From an uncultured Prevotella sp. (lineage in GTDB: Bacteria > Bacteroidota > Bacteroidia > Bacteroidales > Bacteroidaceae), in assembly GCF_937863835.1 (NCBI RefSeq), contig NZ_CALMHT010000110.1, forward strand, positions 1 to 63,869: a stretch of 63,869 nucleotides of DNA, read 5' to 3'. The notes beneath the pieces are model-generated. The model saw only the letters and a list, made by a program, of their open reading frames with translations, made no database searches and had not been told where the DNA came from. Position 1 is the stretch's first letter; the number at the start of each line of letters is the position of its first letter. The translations under genes and the position numbers were made by a program. Shown one piece after another: positions 17,882 through 26,648 of the stretch.

Positions 17882-18784
17882 ATGGAAATATCCATCATCA
17901 TACCTGTTTACAATAAAGAAGATTACGTAAAAGACTGTCTGGCAAGCACATTGGCACAAGACTTTTTTGATTATGAAGTCATCGCTGTAGATGATGGCAG
18001 TAATGATAAATCCGGTATTATCTGCGACACCATAGCTAAAGAATGTCCGAAATTAAAGGTTTATCATATTGCTAACAGTGGAGTAACAGCAGCAAGGCGC
18101 TATGGCGTAAAGCAGGCAAAAGGGAAATACATAACATTCGTTGATTCCGACGACAAATTATTACCACATGCTTTATCAACGATGTATTCTGCAATCACGA
18201 ATAATGATGCCGATGAAATAATAGCTACTTACATGAAGCAGGACGGAACAAAGGTTTCAACGGGAAGAAGAGGTATCGTATCTTGTGAATTGATGGTTGA
18301 CGAGCTTCTTCAATGTAAAGCGAAATTCTGTGTATTATGGGCTGTTTTGTTCAAGAAAGAGTTACTCGACAGTTGTCTCGATGCCCCGGCTTCCATCAGA
18401 TCTGCAGAAGATATATTCATGCAGATAAAATGTTTGATGAAATCACCAAAAGCATACTTTATTGAGGATTGCGTATATTTATATAATATGGGATTGCCAA
18501 ACGACCGCACTCTTAATATCGAAGAGGCAATGCTTTATGATGACATTTTAAAGAGCGCACTTAAACCGAAGTGGAATCGATATGAGAACTCTTTCCATAT
18601 ACACCAAATCAAGACATACGAGAATTTCATCAATCAAAAGTCTTTTTATGTCTATCCATACTATAAGCATCTGAAAGCGATATTCGGCTTGAATTGTTCG
18701 CTCGGTGATAAAACAGCTATCATGCTTCCTCCACGTATCAGTTATTTCCTAATAGCTTTCTACAAGAGGTTTTTTGTCCATTGA
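17882..18784 (+). CDS. Glycosyltransferase family 2 protein
   Basis: A GT-A fold inverting glycosyltransferase of 300 residues. ISIIIPVYNKEDYVKDCLAS is the classic GT2 N terminus. VIAVDDGSNDKS follows, and TFVDSDDKLLP supplies the DxD-type metal site near residue 90. It is the second gene of the flippase transcription unit. It ends 29 bp before the convergent membrane-protein gene. The acceptor and sugar are not readable from sequence. Confidence 0.9.
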   Translation: MEISIIIPVYNKEDYVKDCLASTLAQDFFDYEVIAVDDGSNDKSGIICDTIAKECPKLKVYHIANSGVTAARRYGVKQAKGKYITFVDSDDKLLPHALSTMYSAITNNDADEIIATYMKQDGTKVSTGRRGIVSCELMVDELLQCKAKFCVLWAVLFKKELLDSCLDAPASIRSAEDIFMQIKCLMKSPKAYFIEDCVYLYNMGLPNDRTLNIEEAMLYDDILKSALKPKWNRYENSFHIHQIKTYENFINQKSFYVYPYYKHLKAIFGLNCSLGDKTAIMLPPRISYFLIAFYKRFFVH

Positions 18785-18813
18785 TAAGATGGGTCTGCAT
18801 TTTATCACATTTC

Positions 18814-20250
18814 CTACTTCAAAAGAAAACCAACAAACAGCCAACTATTGTATGTCAATAAAAACAAAGTGACAGCCATCAGTACACTCCTGCTGTATAG
18901 TTTTAGTCGGTTACGCGCCACTTTCATCATAAAACCTATCGATATTGGTATGACGAACAACCAGTGTGCACTCATTATATACACTTCATTAATTCCAAAA
19001 CCAATGACAAGATGAAGTATCATATCAAAAACGGAACCTGTTATACACATCCATAAGAAGCGGGATTTCCGACCACAGAATATGCCGATGAAAAACATAA
19101 CGACAATGACAAATTCTATAATGTAATTAAATATAGAATCATATTCAACAATGACAGGGCGACCTCTCAGAACGTCCTCCATAAAATGTTGTTTATGGAA
19201 TTGCATTGACTCTCCTAACAAATTCTCAACAATAGTAGGTATTCGTGGGGTCGAAATATCAGTCCATTTCCAAAAGCCTTCTTTTTTGATCGATTTGCCT
19301 TGATTTGCATTCCAAGGGTCTTTCATATTTCTATAATGTATCGCTCTAATTTTTGCCCGATATATCTTTTTAGTGGCAACAGCAATAGTGGCAGAATCCC
19401 TAATACCCGTTGAATCAGCATACGAGTCAAAAATCTTTTGTTGATCTGACTTTGCCTGTTTCATTTTTCTAAGAGCCTGCTCGTGCTCATGTGGCCACAC
19501 GTATATTCGATATTCTTGTTGGCAAAACAACCACATCATCAATGGTGGTACAACCACAACAAAAATCAGATGTTTCAGTTTGAAAAACTTCCTTCCACCT
19601 ACAAACAATTCATATATATATGTCTTGACACCATTACTTAATGTAACACCTGCCGTCAATACAAACAAAACGATGGTCTGCCAATACTTAAAACATTCAT
19701 TCTGTTGCATTTTGATTCCAGCCAGATAGATTGTAAACAATAAGAATAACATAGAAAAGGCGAAATGATCAGGAACGGTTATCGTAACCAATATATATGC
19801 GAATGAAAAGTATAGTATTGATAACAGCATGGAATCGAACTGTCCTAATTTCAAGACATCTTTAAAGATTCTATAAATAAAAACAAATGAGTAAGTAGCA
19901 CATACGATCAACAATATTGCGACAATAAAGACCGCACAATTTATATTAGTAAGCCAAATAAGTCCGCTATTAATCAAATACAGAGGGAACATAAAGAAAG
20001 CCAGTAATGGGTGTCTGAATACATTGTAATACGTATTCCAGTCTGATAATACGGCATAAGTTATAGGATCGAAACCGGATATTTGGAAATAATGGACAAA
20101 AATATTCTTATAATATGTATATGTTCTTGTAAATATATCATAATACTTATACACGACTAAACTGTTTATAATCGTAAATAAGATGAACATTATCAACACA
20201 GGAAATTTTTCGTTCTTCCTTATTTTGAACAAATTTAATATACTCTTCAT
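18814..20250 (-). CDS. Polytopic membrane protein, paralogue of 11848-13086
   Basis: A 478-residue integral membrane protein sharing the loop motif FDPITYAVLSDWNTYYNVFR and the STPRIPTIVENLLGESMQFH segment with the protein at 11848-13086. Relative to that paralogue it has an insertion of about 65 charged residues (roughly 225-290: HEHEQALRKMKQAKSDQQ and following) in an extracytoplasmic loop before the STPR motif. It is the last gene of a seven-gene minus-strand operon and starts 3 bp after the GtrA gene. A GT-C glycosyltransferase using a polyprenyl-phosphate sugar would fit its neighbours (DPPR-like synthase and GtrA), but this is inference. Confidence 0.75.
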   Translation of the reverse strand: MKSILNLFKIRKNEKFPVLIMFILFTIINSLVVYKYYDIFTRTYTYYKNIFVHYFQISGFDPITYAVLSDWNTYYNVFRHPLLAFFMFPLYLINSGLIWLTNINCAVFIVAILLIVCATYSFVFIYRIFKDVLKLGQFDSMLLSILYFSFAYILVTITVPDHFAFSMLFLLFTIYLAGIKMQQNECFKYWQTIVLFVLTAGVTLSNGVKTYIYELFVGGRKFFKLKHLIFVVVVPPLMMWLFCQQEYRIYVWPHEHEQALRKMKQAKSDQQKIFDSYADSTGIRDSATIAVATKKIYRAKIRAIHYRNMKDPWNANQGKSIKKEGFWKWTDISTPRIPTIVENLLGESMQFHKQHFMEDVLRGRPVIVEYDSIFNYIIEFVIVVMFFIGIFCGRKSRFLWMCITGSVFDMILHLVIGFGINEVYIMSAHWLFVIPISIGFMMKVARNRLKLYSRSVLMAVTLFLLTYNSWLFVGFLLK

Positions 20251-20253
20251 TAT

Positions 20254-20658
20254 CTATCTTTTTAAAAAAAATCTCACTAACACAAAATTTGTAGGTACGC
20301 ATATACAAAACATCGGTATCTGAGCCCAATTCTTACTAACTCCCATCCATATAAAGAGATTGAGCAGTCCTGTCTGCATCAGATAATTGATTACATGGGA
20401 AAAAGCGAATCCTAGTCCATGTTTTGCATCAGACTTCACCTTAAAGGTGTATTTTGTGGACGCGTAGAAATTGAAGACAAAACTTACGACGTATCCAACA
20501 GTGTTCGCTGCCGTAGGATTCATATACAAAAGACAAATTCTGTATGTCACGAATTGTATGATCGTTGCTATGATTCCAACTAATACGAAACGTGCTACTT
20601 CACATATCTTCAGTTTGTGCGTGCTGTCAAAACGGTCTATAATATCCTTTATCTGCAT
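20254..20658 (-). CDS. GtrA family membrane protein
   Basis: A 134-residue protein with four hydrophobic segments. GtrA proteins are thought to move polyprenyl-phosphate sugars across the inner membrane or to help the enzymes that use them. The N-terminal FVLVGIIATIIQFVTYRICL and the central YVVSFVFNFYASTKYTFKVK are family-typical. The start overlaps the preceding HAD gene by 32 nt in another frame. Its place after a DPPR-synthase-like UbiA and a phosphatase resembles the mycobacterial arrangement around Rv3789 and Rv3806c. Confidence 0.88.
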   Translation of the reverse strand: MQIKDIIDRFDSTHKLKICEVARFVLVGIIATIIQFVTYRICLLYMNPTAANTVGYVVSFVFNFYASTKYTFKVKSDAKHGLGFAFSHVINYLMQTGLLNLFIWMGVSKNWAQIPMFCICVPTNFVLVRFFLKR

Positions 20659-21208
20659 ATTCTAACAATTCTTTATCACCTCTACTGTCTCCGTATGCTA
20701 TCAGTTGATACTCATTGCGATTCGGATATTGCCCAATGATACGGTTCACTTTTTCCTGTCCGTAACAATTGTCTGTAAGGAATCGGCCTGTTAATATTCC
20801 ATTTTCTATTTCTATCTTTGTTCCCAATATCTGCACATCCAATCCTTCAAAAAAAGGAGAAATCCAATTATCAATACTGGCACTAACAATCAATACCTTA
20901 TCGTTCCTTTTCAGACAATCTTTAATCGTGTCAACTCCTTTCTTACGCAACAGTTCTCTATGCTCCGTGGCGAACCGCTTACATATCATATCGAATTGTT
21001 TGATATCCATACCTTTAAAAAAGTATGAAAACAACTGTTGTTTTGCTTTCCAGTTAGGATATAAACACAACTTCATTAATATGAGTATCGGAGCATATAT
21101 AATGAAACCTATAAGGAAAGACAGATTTCCCTTGGCATACCTAAAGAACTCGATCAGCGTATCTTTTGTAGTAAGAGTTCCGTCAAAATCAAAAGCATAG
21201 ATTCTCAT
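20627..21208 (-). CDS. HAD-IB family phosphatase
   Basis: A 193-residue haloacid-dehalogenase phosphatase. DFDGTLTTKDT at residues 7-17 carries the nucleophile Asp7 and acid/base Asp9. VLIVSAS near residue 100 is motif II, and IAYGDSRGDKELLEYAD near residues 170-186 is motif IV. The start at 21208 overlaps the UbiA stop by one base (TAATG), and a longer start at 21247 would run into the UbiA gene. Coupled to a DPPR-synthase-like UbiA, it probably removes the 5-phosphate from polyprenyl-phosphoryl-5-phosphoribose. That step belongs to a different phosphatase family (PAP2-type Rv3807c) in mycobacteria. Confidence 0.85.
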   Translation of the reverse strand: MRIYAFDFDGTLTTKDTLIEFFRYAKGNLSFLIGFIIYAPILILMKLCLYPNWKAKQQLFSYFFKGMDIKQFDMICKRFATEHRELLRKKGVDTIKDCLKRNDKVLIVSASIDNWISPFFEGLDVQILGTKIEIENGILTGRFLTDNCYGQEKVNRIIGQYPNRNEYQLIAYGDSRGDKELLEYADKGYYRPF

Positions 21209-22086
21209 TATAATAAATATATGATGATAAGGAAAGACAATATCCACATCAGTACCACAATCTGAGTAAACCTATCTCGAAACATGATCTTCGTCGGATC
21301 ACCACTCCTTTTATCTACGACTGTAATCTGAATATACCTGAGGAAACCTAACAAGACAAAAACACTTGTAAGATAAAGATAGTCTGTGTGAAAATTAGCT
21401 GTCACTTCGGATGAGACGGTATACATGATATAACAGACAAGTGTCACAGAAGCAGCTATAGTGATGGCCTGGTTGATAAACGTCAGATTATACCTTATTG
21501 TATTCTTGCGGGGAGCTTCCCCCGTATCGTTCATCCTTAACACATCATCTCTCCGCTTTGCAAAAGAAAGGAATAATGTAAGAAGAAATGTCATCAGTAC
21601 GATCCATTTACTGAGTACAATACCTGTAGCCACTCCACCGGCAAAGATTCGCAACACAAATCCTAGTGCTATAATACATACATCAACGATAGCATATTGT
21701 TTCAGTTTTGCACAATATGCCATATTCATAATCCAATAGAACAATATGATTCCCAATACAATCCATGCATTCTCTTTTAAGAAGAATGTAGTAAATATAG
21801 ACAATAATATCATGAATAACATCAACAGGTATCCCTGCTTGATTGATATTTCACCTGAAGCAATGGCACGATGACATTTTACAGGATGTTTTCTGTCCGC
21901 TTCAACATCTATAATATCATTGAAACAGTATACAGATGATGCTGCAAAACTATACGCAAAGAATGTTATAATGCCTGACAATATATCAGAAGTATCAAGC
22001 AGACTGCCTCCAAAAAATATTGGAACAAAAACGAAGACGTTTTTCAACCATTGTTTAGGTCGTAATATTTTTATGATTCCTTTCAT
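21208..22086 (-). CDS. UbiA-family polyprenyl-phosphate phosphoribosyltransferase (DPPR synthase-like)
   Basis: An integral membrane prenyltransferase of 292 residues. RPKQWLKNVFVFVPIFFGG at residues 9-27 is characteristic of DPPR synthases (Rv3806c type), which join PRPP to decaprenyl phosphate. The Asp-rich motif NDIIDVEAD (56-64) binds Mg-diphosphate. A second motif, YCAKLKQYAIVD, matches the YSxxLKxxxxxD pattern. SGDPTKIMFRDRFTQ near the C terminus is also DPPR-like. The gene is in an overlapping operon with a HAD phosphatase and GtrA, which supports a polyprenyl-phospho-pentose donor. I see no DprE1- or DprE2-like epimerase in the window, so the product may stay ribose-type. Confidence 0.85.
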   Translation of the reverse strand: MKGIIKILRPKQWLKNVFVFVPIFFGGSLLDTSDILSGIITFFAYSFAASSVYCFNDIIDVEADRKHPVKCHRAIASGEISIKQGYLLMLFMILLSIFTTFFLKENAWIVLGIILFYWIMNMAYCAKLKQYAIVDVCIIALGFVLRIFAGGVATGIVLSKWIVLMTFLLTLFLSFAKRRDDVLRMNDTGEAPRKNTIRYNLTFINQAITIAASVTLVCYIMYTVSSEVTANFHTDYLYLTSVFVLLGFLRYIQITVVDKRSGDPTKIMFRDRFTQIVVLMWILSFLIIIYLL

Positions 22087-23105
22087 TTTGTAATAATCTT
22101 CATAGGGTTACTAGTTAAGATACTTATTATATATTGTATCACCTTGTGCAGAAGCCAACCTGCTAACAATGATATACAACTAGTTATTACCACTGTAATG
22201 CAGAATCCTAAATGTAATGTTTGGACTCTTACTAATACAAAATGCAAATGCAACAGATATACCTCTAGACTAATACCTCCTATGAATGACAATGATTTAA
22301 GAATCCATTTTGACGTATGCTTAAACAGTTCTATCAACAACAATATAGATGTAACCGTTAATGGTATATAGTTCATTCGTTCCAGAAATTGCGGGTAACG
22401 TCCCCTCCAATTCATTTCAAAATTAACACAGACAATAAGACTCATGACAAAGATTATCGCGATGAGCCAAATAGCTGTACTATCAATAGTGCGCTTTTCC
22501 TTCACCAACTCTCCACAATTTATTCCAAGAAGGAATATCGGTATTCTGCTCCAAAAGATCTCTATATGTCCTACTACATTGTGTACAGGCATGACATATT
22601 GCTGTATAAAACAAAAAATAATCGCGGCTATCGGTAACCATTTGTACATGGGGTGCTTTCTTATAAGTGTCATATAAAGTGGTGCGAACAAATACATCAT
22701 CATCAATGCCGGGACATACCAAAACGTAAGGTCGTCTATTCGCCAGAAACTCCAATTGAATGTTATATTGGCAATCAAATCGATGATATTTCTGCTATAT
22801 CCGCCACCATTCAGATAATTAGGAATATAAAAGAAAGGAACAATGATAAGCCATGTCGGATATACCCTGAGATACCTACGTGAAAAGAAATGCTTTATAT
22901 CAGGAGTCTTTGACCATGAATACCATAATCCTATCCCACTCAAAAAAAGGAAAAAATCAACTCCGACATTACCACATTTTACTAAGCTCCACATCAGATA
23001 GCGATGTTCCATTCCTGTATGGAACATAATAACTATCAGCATCGCGAAACCCATCAGTTCACTTCGATACTTGCTTATATTACCTATTTCAATCGACTTT
23101 ATCAC
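22083..23105 (-). CDS. Acyltransferase 3 family membrane protein
   Basis: A 340-residue inner-membrane O-acyltransferase of the AT3 (OafA-like) family with about ten helices. The family histidine appears in IVMFHTGMEH near residue 27. GNVGVDFFLFLSGIGLWYSW (about 45-65) and RRYLRVYPTWLI (about 78-89) are diagnostic. It overlaps the UbiA gene by 4 nt and follows another AT3 gene by 5 bp. AT3 enzymes typically acetylate a sugar in lipid-linked or surface glycans. The acceptor here is unknown. Confidence 0.9.
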   Translation of the reverse strand: MIKSIEIGNISKYRSELMGFAMLIVIMFHTGMEHRYLMWSLVKCGNVGVDFFLFLSGIGLWYSWSKTPDIKHFFSRRYLRVYPTWLIIVPFFYIPNYLNGGGYSRNIIDLIANITFNWSFWRIDDLTFWYVPALMMMYLFAPLYMTLIRKHPMYKWLPIAAIIFCFIQQYVMPVHNVVGHIEIFWSRIPIFLLGINCGELVKEKRTIDSTAIWLIAIIFVMSLIVCVNFEMNWRGRYPQFLERMNYIPLTVTSILLLIELFKHTSKWILKSLSFIGGISLEVYLLHLHFVLVRVQTLHLGFCITVVITSCISLLAGWLLHKVIQYIISILTSNPMKIITK

Positions 23106-23110
23106 CTTTT

Positions 23111-24160
23111 CTATTTCAGTTTAGGTTTGGGTATATAACGGAATATATATTTAAACAGCCATGCCAAAGCTATTGACGAAATTAAATATATGATAATACC
23201 TGTCCATACCATCCCATGATAAGACATCGGTATAATTATCTCTCTTGTGATAGGATGAGCGACAAACAATGCAGCAGATATCGCACCAAACCAAACAAAT
23301 ACTTTCATTAAAATCAGAGGTAGTATTTTTACGATGCCCAATGTTGCAGACACGATGAACAAGGGAGTCCATAACCACGCATGGAAATTAAAACTCGAAA
23401 CACATATAAGGAATAAGGACACTAGCATGATAGCTGCATAAGTCAATCGACTCATTTCTTTTCCATAACGTGCGAATAATATACCAGCACCAAAGGGTAG
23501 CATTCCACCAAAAAAGTTGTATCTTATGCGGTTGATCGTTTCACCTGCCGGATCGCAAAATTCTTGTATAAGCCAACAAAATACGACCATACATACAGTA
23601 TATGCCCAATGTCTCCTGTAGAGGAACAACCTATATACAATATACAACTGTATCATCAACCCAAAGAACCAATAAGGTCCGGGTTTAATAATCTTATCTG
23701 GACTTGGAAGGACATTGATATACATAAGCATCTGAGCGACAATATTCCCAAAAGAATAACCATGATACCCGTTCGGATGCAAAAAGCATACGACAACGAA
23801 TGCGATGTATCCAAGAAACATCAATCGGAATAATTTTAAGTAATGATATCCGATAAACGATAGAGGTCTTATCTTTTCTGCCTTGTCGTTTTCATATTTC
23901 ATGACAAGTCCATAACCACTGACAAAAAGAAATACCGGTACGCCATAGCAACCAAAAAAAGAGAGGAAATCTATCACGCAATTATGTCCTAAAGTAATCA
24001 CACTATTAAGTAACATGTTGGGCCATTTCTCTTCAAAAGTATATTCATTTTCCTGCACGGCTGGCAGAAAATGACAATAATTGTGTAAGATAATGCCCAA
24101 TATCGCGATTCCTCTTAAAGCCTTTGATTCGGCCAAACTTATTAGTTGCTGTTTCATCAT
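23111..24160 (-). CDS. Acyltransferase 3 family membrane protein
   Basis: A second AT3-type inner-membrane acyltransferase, 349 residues. KALRGIAILGIILHNYCHFL near the N terminus holds the conserved histidine. CYGVPVFLFVSGYGLVMKYE (about 67-86) and the YHYLKLFRLMFLGYI region follow. It overlaps the phosphoethanolamine transferase gene by 4 nt. Having two different AT3 genes in one operon suggests two acylation sites or two sugars. It is not a recent duplicate of its neighbour, as similarity is limited to family motifs. Confidence 0.88.
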   Translation of the reverse strand: MMKQQLISLAESKALRGIAILGIILHNYCHFLPAVQENEYTFEEKWPNMLLNSVITLGHNCVIDFLSFFGCYGVPVFLFVSGYGLVMKYENDKAEKIRPLSFIGYHYLKLFRLMFLGYIAFVVVCFLHPNGYHGYSFGNIVAQMLMYINVLPSPDKIIKPGPYWFFGLMIQLYIVYRLFLYRRHWAYTVCMVVFCWLIQEFCDPAGETINRIRYNFFGGMLPFGAGILFARYGKEMSRLTYAAIMLVSLFLICVSSFNFHAWLWTPLFIVSATLGIVKILPLILMKVFVWFGAISAALFVAHPITREIIIPMSYHGMVWTGIIIYLISSIALAWLFKYIFRYIPKPKLK

Positions 24161-25989
24161 TTTGCCTTTTTCAACTTATTATAGTCTGTTGTTCCTTTTA
24201 ATATTCTCGGACGGCTGGCATCAAAGTCAGGACTAAGTATATTTGCTTTCGATTTATATTCAGGGCAAGATATTCCTGCAAGATATAATAGCACATGTGC
24301 AAGATTGTCTGTCATAAACGGTCTGTGCCTTGCATTTACTATTTCATTAAAAATATCAGGATGCTTGATGGCATATTTGTGAGAGCACCATATCCAAAAC
24401 GGTATTTCAAACTCTTCCCTAGCCAAACGGGCATCAATCTCTGCCGAATGCAGACGGCCATAATAATGGAAATCGTTATTAAAACATTCCTCACCATGAT
24501 CGGGCATATATATAACTATTGCATCCGTATTTTCAAACTTCTTTACGATTTCATTAACTATTGAATCGTTATACAATACAGCATTGTCATAATCCGCCAA
24601 TATACTCTTTTCCCTACCAGACAATTGTGGACGGTCATAATCATCTGCCGTAAATTTCTTTCTGTCTGAAGGGAAACGTTGTTTGTAATTAACATGCTGC
24701 CCCATAAGATGAAATATCAGCAGGTTGTGATTACCATCATATTTTCTTAATTGATTAAAATCTGCCAGTACACCATCATCGTACCTGTGCAACGAGGTAT
24801 TTCTGATGTCAAACTGCGCTTTACTTAACTCAGGATTATTGATAAAGAAGCCGCCACTAAAGTCATAGACAGCTTCCTTGGCTTGAGGCAAGAACTGATT
24901 AGTCAAGAAAGCCACTTTGTATCCTGCCTTTCTGAACAGTTCTGGGAACAACGGTTTATCACACCACTCTCCAGGTTCTCCTACAGCGTGCATGGAAAGT
25001 ACATTTTTGAATACATAACTAGTGAGGTTCCAGGGTGCTACGACATCGTCGAAAGCGACCAGTCGACCGCTCTTAGCCATCGCCTTCTGTCTAGGAGTCG
25101 TACGTTTGTTATAACCATACAACTGGGAATGATACTTATTATAACTTTCACCTATAATCAGTATGATATTCTTGCTTCGATAAGAGCAACTGTCTACGCG
25201 TATTTTGTCTTTCGCTTCTATTAGTTTTTCAACTTGTTTAGCAGCCAGATGGTTAGCATATTCACTGAAAACAAGTCTGTAGATCGGTAAATATAACACG
25301 GCATGATCCTTTTCTGTCAGTGTATGCTCCACTTCTCCTATACTGTTCCCAGACATCAACTTAAATGTCGCTGATTTGTTAGCCGAACATTGTATATAAC
25401 CGTCCACAATTAGCCATATCACGAATATGCCCAGCACAGGCTGTATCTTGTCTGTAAATTTTAATGCCACATCCTTAAATATATCAAGACGTAACTTAAA
25501 ATTCGATTTTCTCCAATGAATAAATTGAGAACAGAAAATACACAAATGTACAAAAGCTATTACGAGAACCCATCCGAGCAATGACATCAAGGTATCTAAT
25601 GTTACATAGCTACTTAAAAATTCACCTGCTTCACGACTATCTGTTTCCCCGACCAAAAGAAGCATCGTAGGTGTAAGGGTAGATTCAAACTTAACATAAC
25701 AGAACACATCTATGATGGCTGCCATATAAAGAATAACACAAACAATAGATCTAATCCATTTCCTGATCTTTTGGGGTATTACTGCCAGTATAACGCATAT
25801 AATATATAGGTCAAAAAAGAGTTCTAACGCCGAAAGAGGATAAGGTGTCGCACCTTTTACATGCAAAGTGATTTCGTTTAATGCACATGTCAGACCTAAT
25901 ATGTACATAAAACAAAAGAAACAAAAGTTTGTCCGTATTGGACTGAAGACCCAGCTGACCAATCGGGCAAGTTGACTTATATATTTCAT
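24157..25989 (-). CDS. Phosphoethanolamine transferase (EptA-like, sulfatase fold)
   Basis: An inner-membrane enzyme of 610 residues with five N-terminal helices and a periplasmic alkaline-phosphatase-like domain. It should transfer phosphoethanolamine from phosphatidylethanolamine to lipid A or a glycan. IILIIGESYNKYHSQLYGYN precedes the nucleophile threonine (KRTTPRQ). VIYMPDHGEE and the downstream histidine-containing FHYYGRLHS supply metal ligands. The ATG at 25989 is chosen because the longer TTG-initiated form would begin inside the promoter box. It opens the seven-gene operon. Members of this family can lower polymyxin sensitivity, but the target here is not determined. Confidence 0.88.
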   Translation of the reverse strand: MKYISQLARLVSWVFSPIRTNFCFFCFMYILGLTCALNEITLHVKGATPYPLSALELFFDLYIICVILAVIPQKIRKWIRSIVCVILYMAAIIDVFCYVKFESTLTPTMLLLVGETDSREAGEFLSSYVTLDTLMSLLGWVLVIAFVHLCIFCSQFIHWRKSNFKLRLDIFKDVALKFTDKIQPVLGIFVIWLIVDGYIQCSANKSATFKLMSGNSIGEVEHTLTEKDHAVLYLPIYRLVFSEYANHLAAKQVEKLIEAKDKIRVDSCSYRSKNIILIIGESYNKYHSQLYGYNKRTTPRQKAMAKSGRLVAFDDVVAPWNLTSYVFKNVLSMHAVGEPGEWCDKPLFPELFRKAGYKVAFLTNQFLPQAKEAVYDFSGGFFINNPELSKAQFDIRNTSLHRYDDGVLADFNQLRKYDGNHNLLIFHLMGQHVNYKQRFPSDRKKFTADDYDRPQLSGREKSILADYDNAVLYNDSIVNEIVKKFENTDAIVIYMPDHGEECFNNDFHYYGRLHSAEIDARLAREEFEIPFWIWCSHKYAIKHPDIFNEIVNARHRPFMTDNLAHVLLYLAGISCPEYKSKANILSPDFDASRPRILKGTTDYNKLKKAK

Positions 25990-26007
25990 TAAAAAATTAT
26001 TTGTCTG

Positions 26008-26015
26008 CAAAATTA
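26008..26015 (-). promoter_or_regulatory. Promoter -7 box of the seven-gene glycan operon
   Basis: The minus strand reads TAATTTTG 18 nt upstream of the ATG at 25989. Because the genes downstream overlap or nearly touch, this may be the only promoter for the block down to 18814. Confidence 0.6.
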
Positions 26016-26059
26016 CTGCTTTAAATTTGAAAAAAACTTATTTGTCTGTATTTTAACGT

Positions 26060-26638
26060 TTACAGATACAATCCGTCTCGTTTAATAACTTCACATACCT
26101 TTTTTGGAACCAGATTACAAATATTTTTACCTTCCTTTATATCTAAACGTATTTGTGTACTGCTGATATCTATCAGTTCTGCTTCAACCATCGTTACATA
26201 ATCAGGTATTTCCGTTATATCCAGCGAAGTCCCTTTACGGGGATATATCACAATATGATAATGTTTGACTATGTCTTCGCTGTGATACCATTTATTAAAA
26301 GTATTCCAATTGTCTGCACCTATTATTAATACGAACTCCCTGTCAGGATAATCATGCGAAAGATTCTGCAATGTATCCCACATATATGATGGTTTAGGTA
26401 AATGGAATTCATAGTCAGACGCCACTAGTCCACACTCATTTTCTAATGCCATACGAACCAACTCGAGCCGTTTGTCATCGTTCAACAGTTCTGAAACAGA
26501 TTTCAATGGATTCTGTGGGGACACGACAAACCATATTTCGTCCAAGTCGGTCAAATTCAATAACTTTCTGGCTAATAGAATATGACCGTTATGTATCGGA
26601 TTAAATGAACCACCATATATACCCGTTCTTAAACGCAT
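26060..26638 (-). CDS. nadD: Nicotinate-nucleotide adenylyltransferase
   Basis: NadD adenylates nicotinate mononucleotide in NAD synthesis, in the cytosol. The 192-residue protein has GIYGGSFNPIHNGHILLARK with the HxGH nucleotidyltransferase motif, FVVSPQNPLK near residue 38, and a C-terminal ISSTQIRLDIKEGKNI. It lies 10 bp downstream of gmk, in the yicC-gmk-nadD order common in Bacteroidota. Confidence 0.96.
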   Translation of the reverse strand: MRLRTGIYGGSFNPIHNGHILLARKLLNLTDLDEIWFVVSPQNPLKSVSELLNDDKRLELVRMALENECGLVASDYEFHLPKPSYMWDTLQNLSHDYPDREFVLIIGADNWNTFNKWYHSEDIVKHYHIVIYPRKGTSLDITEIPDYVTMVEAELIDISSTQIRLDIKEGKNICNLVPKKVCEVIKRDGLYL

Positions 26639-26648
26639 CTTAGGATTG

